The notes under the pieces are model-generated. The model was not told the DNA's origin, did not search any database, and was given only the letters and a program-made list of their open reading frames with translations. DNA of 64,000 nucleotides from Liquorilactobacillus sucicola DSM 21376 = JCM 15457 (GTDB taxonomy: Bacteria > Bacillota > Bacilli > Lactobacillales > Lactobacillaceae). The translations under genes were made by a program, and so were the position numbers. Below are positions 63,456 to 64,000 of the stretch, one piece after another. Numbering within the stretch: position 1 is the first letter of the stretch; each line of letters begins with the position of its first letter. The stretch covers positions 496,001 to 560,000 of the forward strand of contig NZ_BALC01000001.1 of NCBI RefSeq assembly GCF_000612445.1. Reading direction: 5' to 3'.

Positions 63456-63842
63456 ATGCAAAGAATAATTAAATATATATTAATTGGAATTTCTTTCGGC
63501 TCAAACATTTATCTGTTGATGTGTGCATTGAATGCTAGAGTCACGCTTTCGCGTTTCGAAATTATCAGTGTACTGCTCATGGGCGCTTTAATTGGGATGA
63601 CTTCACTTATTTTCGAAACTGAACGTATTAGTTTTTTACTGCAATTAGTGATGCATTTACTTTTAACAGCTTTTGTAGTTTGGGGTTGTGGTTACTTAAA
63701 TAATTGGCCGATTGCCAGTTGGGGCTTCTGGTTTTTATTTGGTGGTATTTATCTTGCAGTCTGGCTAGTAGTTATCATTCAACTTAATCACGATGTCGAA
63801 AAAATCAACAAAGTTCTTTTTAAAAAAGAGAAAAAAGAATAA
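63456..63842 (+). CDS. DUF3021 family membrane protein
   Basis: 128 residues, four membrane helices, starting QRIIKYILIGISFGSNIYLL. It matches the DUF3021 protein at 50145-50597 in size and pairing, and follows a LytTR gene by 15 bases. It may sequester or activate the regulator; the function is not established. The window ends 158 bases later with no further gene. Confidence 0.85.
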   Translation: MQRIIKYILIGISFGSNIYLLMCALNARVTLSRFEIISVLLMGALIGMTSLIFETERISFLLQLVMHLLLTAFVVWGCGYLNNWPIASWGFWFLFGGIYLAVWLVVIIQLNHDVEKINKVLFKKEKKE

Positions 63843-64000
63843 CGATTTAATTGAAAACCAAAGATTGTGTGCAAATAGCTGTTAGGCTTTGAGCGTTAAC
63901 TGCAATTACGAACATAATCTGCTTTTAATTATGGTAAACACATGGTTAAGTAGAAAACGGGTATTGAAACACATTATTTCTTATATTTCAGCCTAAGGCA
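63843..64000. other. End of window, no gene
   Basis: AT-rich sequence with no credible frame, hairpin or RNA motif. A short stretch (AGGCTTTGAGCGTTAACTGCAATTACG) resembles one at 52172-52197. Confidence 0.6.

Overview
The window is AT-rich Gram-positive DNA. Start codons sit behind strong AGGAGG-type ribosome binding sites, several genes start with TTG, and two T-box leaders, an ECF S component, BioY, a Dat-type D-amino-acid aminotransferase, an NADH oxidase and a Bce-type detoxification module are present. Together these point to a lactic acid bacterium of the family Lactobacillaceae. Genus and species cannot be fixed from the sequence.

Layout. 1-2000: end of a type I-B CRISPR-cas operon (partial Cas8b1, then Cas6), with no array inside the window. 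2100-3080: paired fluoride channels behind a fluoride riboswitch. 3200-5600: hydrolase, two acetyltransferases, a cupin. 5700-7620: divergent bioB and bioY with two BirA boxes. 7800-11400: MFS exporter, LysR regulator, quinone oxidoreductase. 11560-13850: ArsR-CadD metal module, a DUF3923 protein and an XRE membrane regulator. 14000-20660: aspartokinase and housekeeping enzymes, and a TetR plus ECF S component. 20800-24400: a valine-type T-box operon of two isocitrate lyase-superfamily proteins and a truncated MFS transporter, next to an IS remnant. 24500-28830: S66 peptidase, GrpB-like protein, a standalone trpB behind a Trp-codon leader-peptide attenuator, and CorA. 29200-35600: ClpP paralogue, nickel transporter, Dat, MarR with a degenerate sirtuin, a YqkB-like protein, an AI-2E family protein. 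35700-40780: BceRS-BceAB-like module and a bacteriocin immunity protein. 40900-49340: NADH oxidase, Cfa, a methionine T-box with an orphan MetQ-like protein, polysaccharide deacetylase and small enzymes. 49500-51030: yjdF with its RNA leader and a LytTR-DUF3021 pair. 51300-64000: GT8 glycosyltransferase, two ABC-2 exporters, DNA repair and detoxification genes, an S66 pseudogene, and a second LytTR-DUF3021 pair.

Three themes stand out. First, RNA-level regulation is dense: a fluoride riboswitch, two T-boxes with readable specifiers (GUA and AUG), a yjdF-type leader, and a Yanofsky-type attenuator before trpB (leader peptide MNITLNIWHSWHS). Second, at least eight genes carry single-base frameshifts in homopolymer runs: bioB, the MFS exporter, cadD, the DUF3923 gene, corA, an ABC ATPase, a small membrane gene and the S66 remnant. 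This looks like homopolymer miscalling in the source assembly, though real decay or phase variation is possible in single cases. Third, a dispersed intergenic repeat of about 100 bp, usually starting with a terminator-like hairpin, occurs in several copies downstream of genes.
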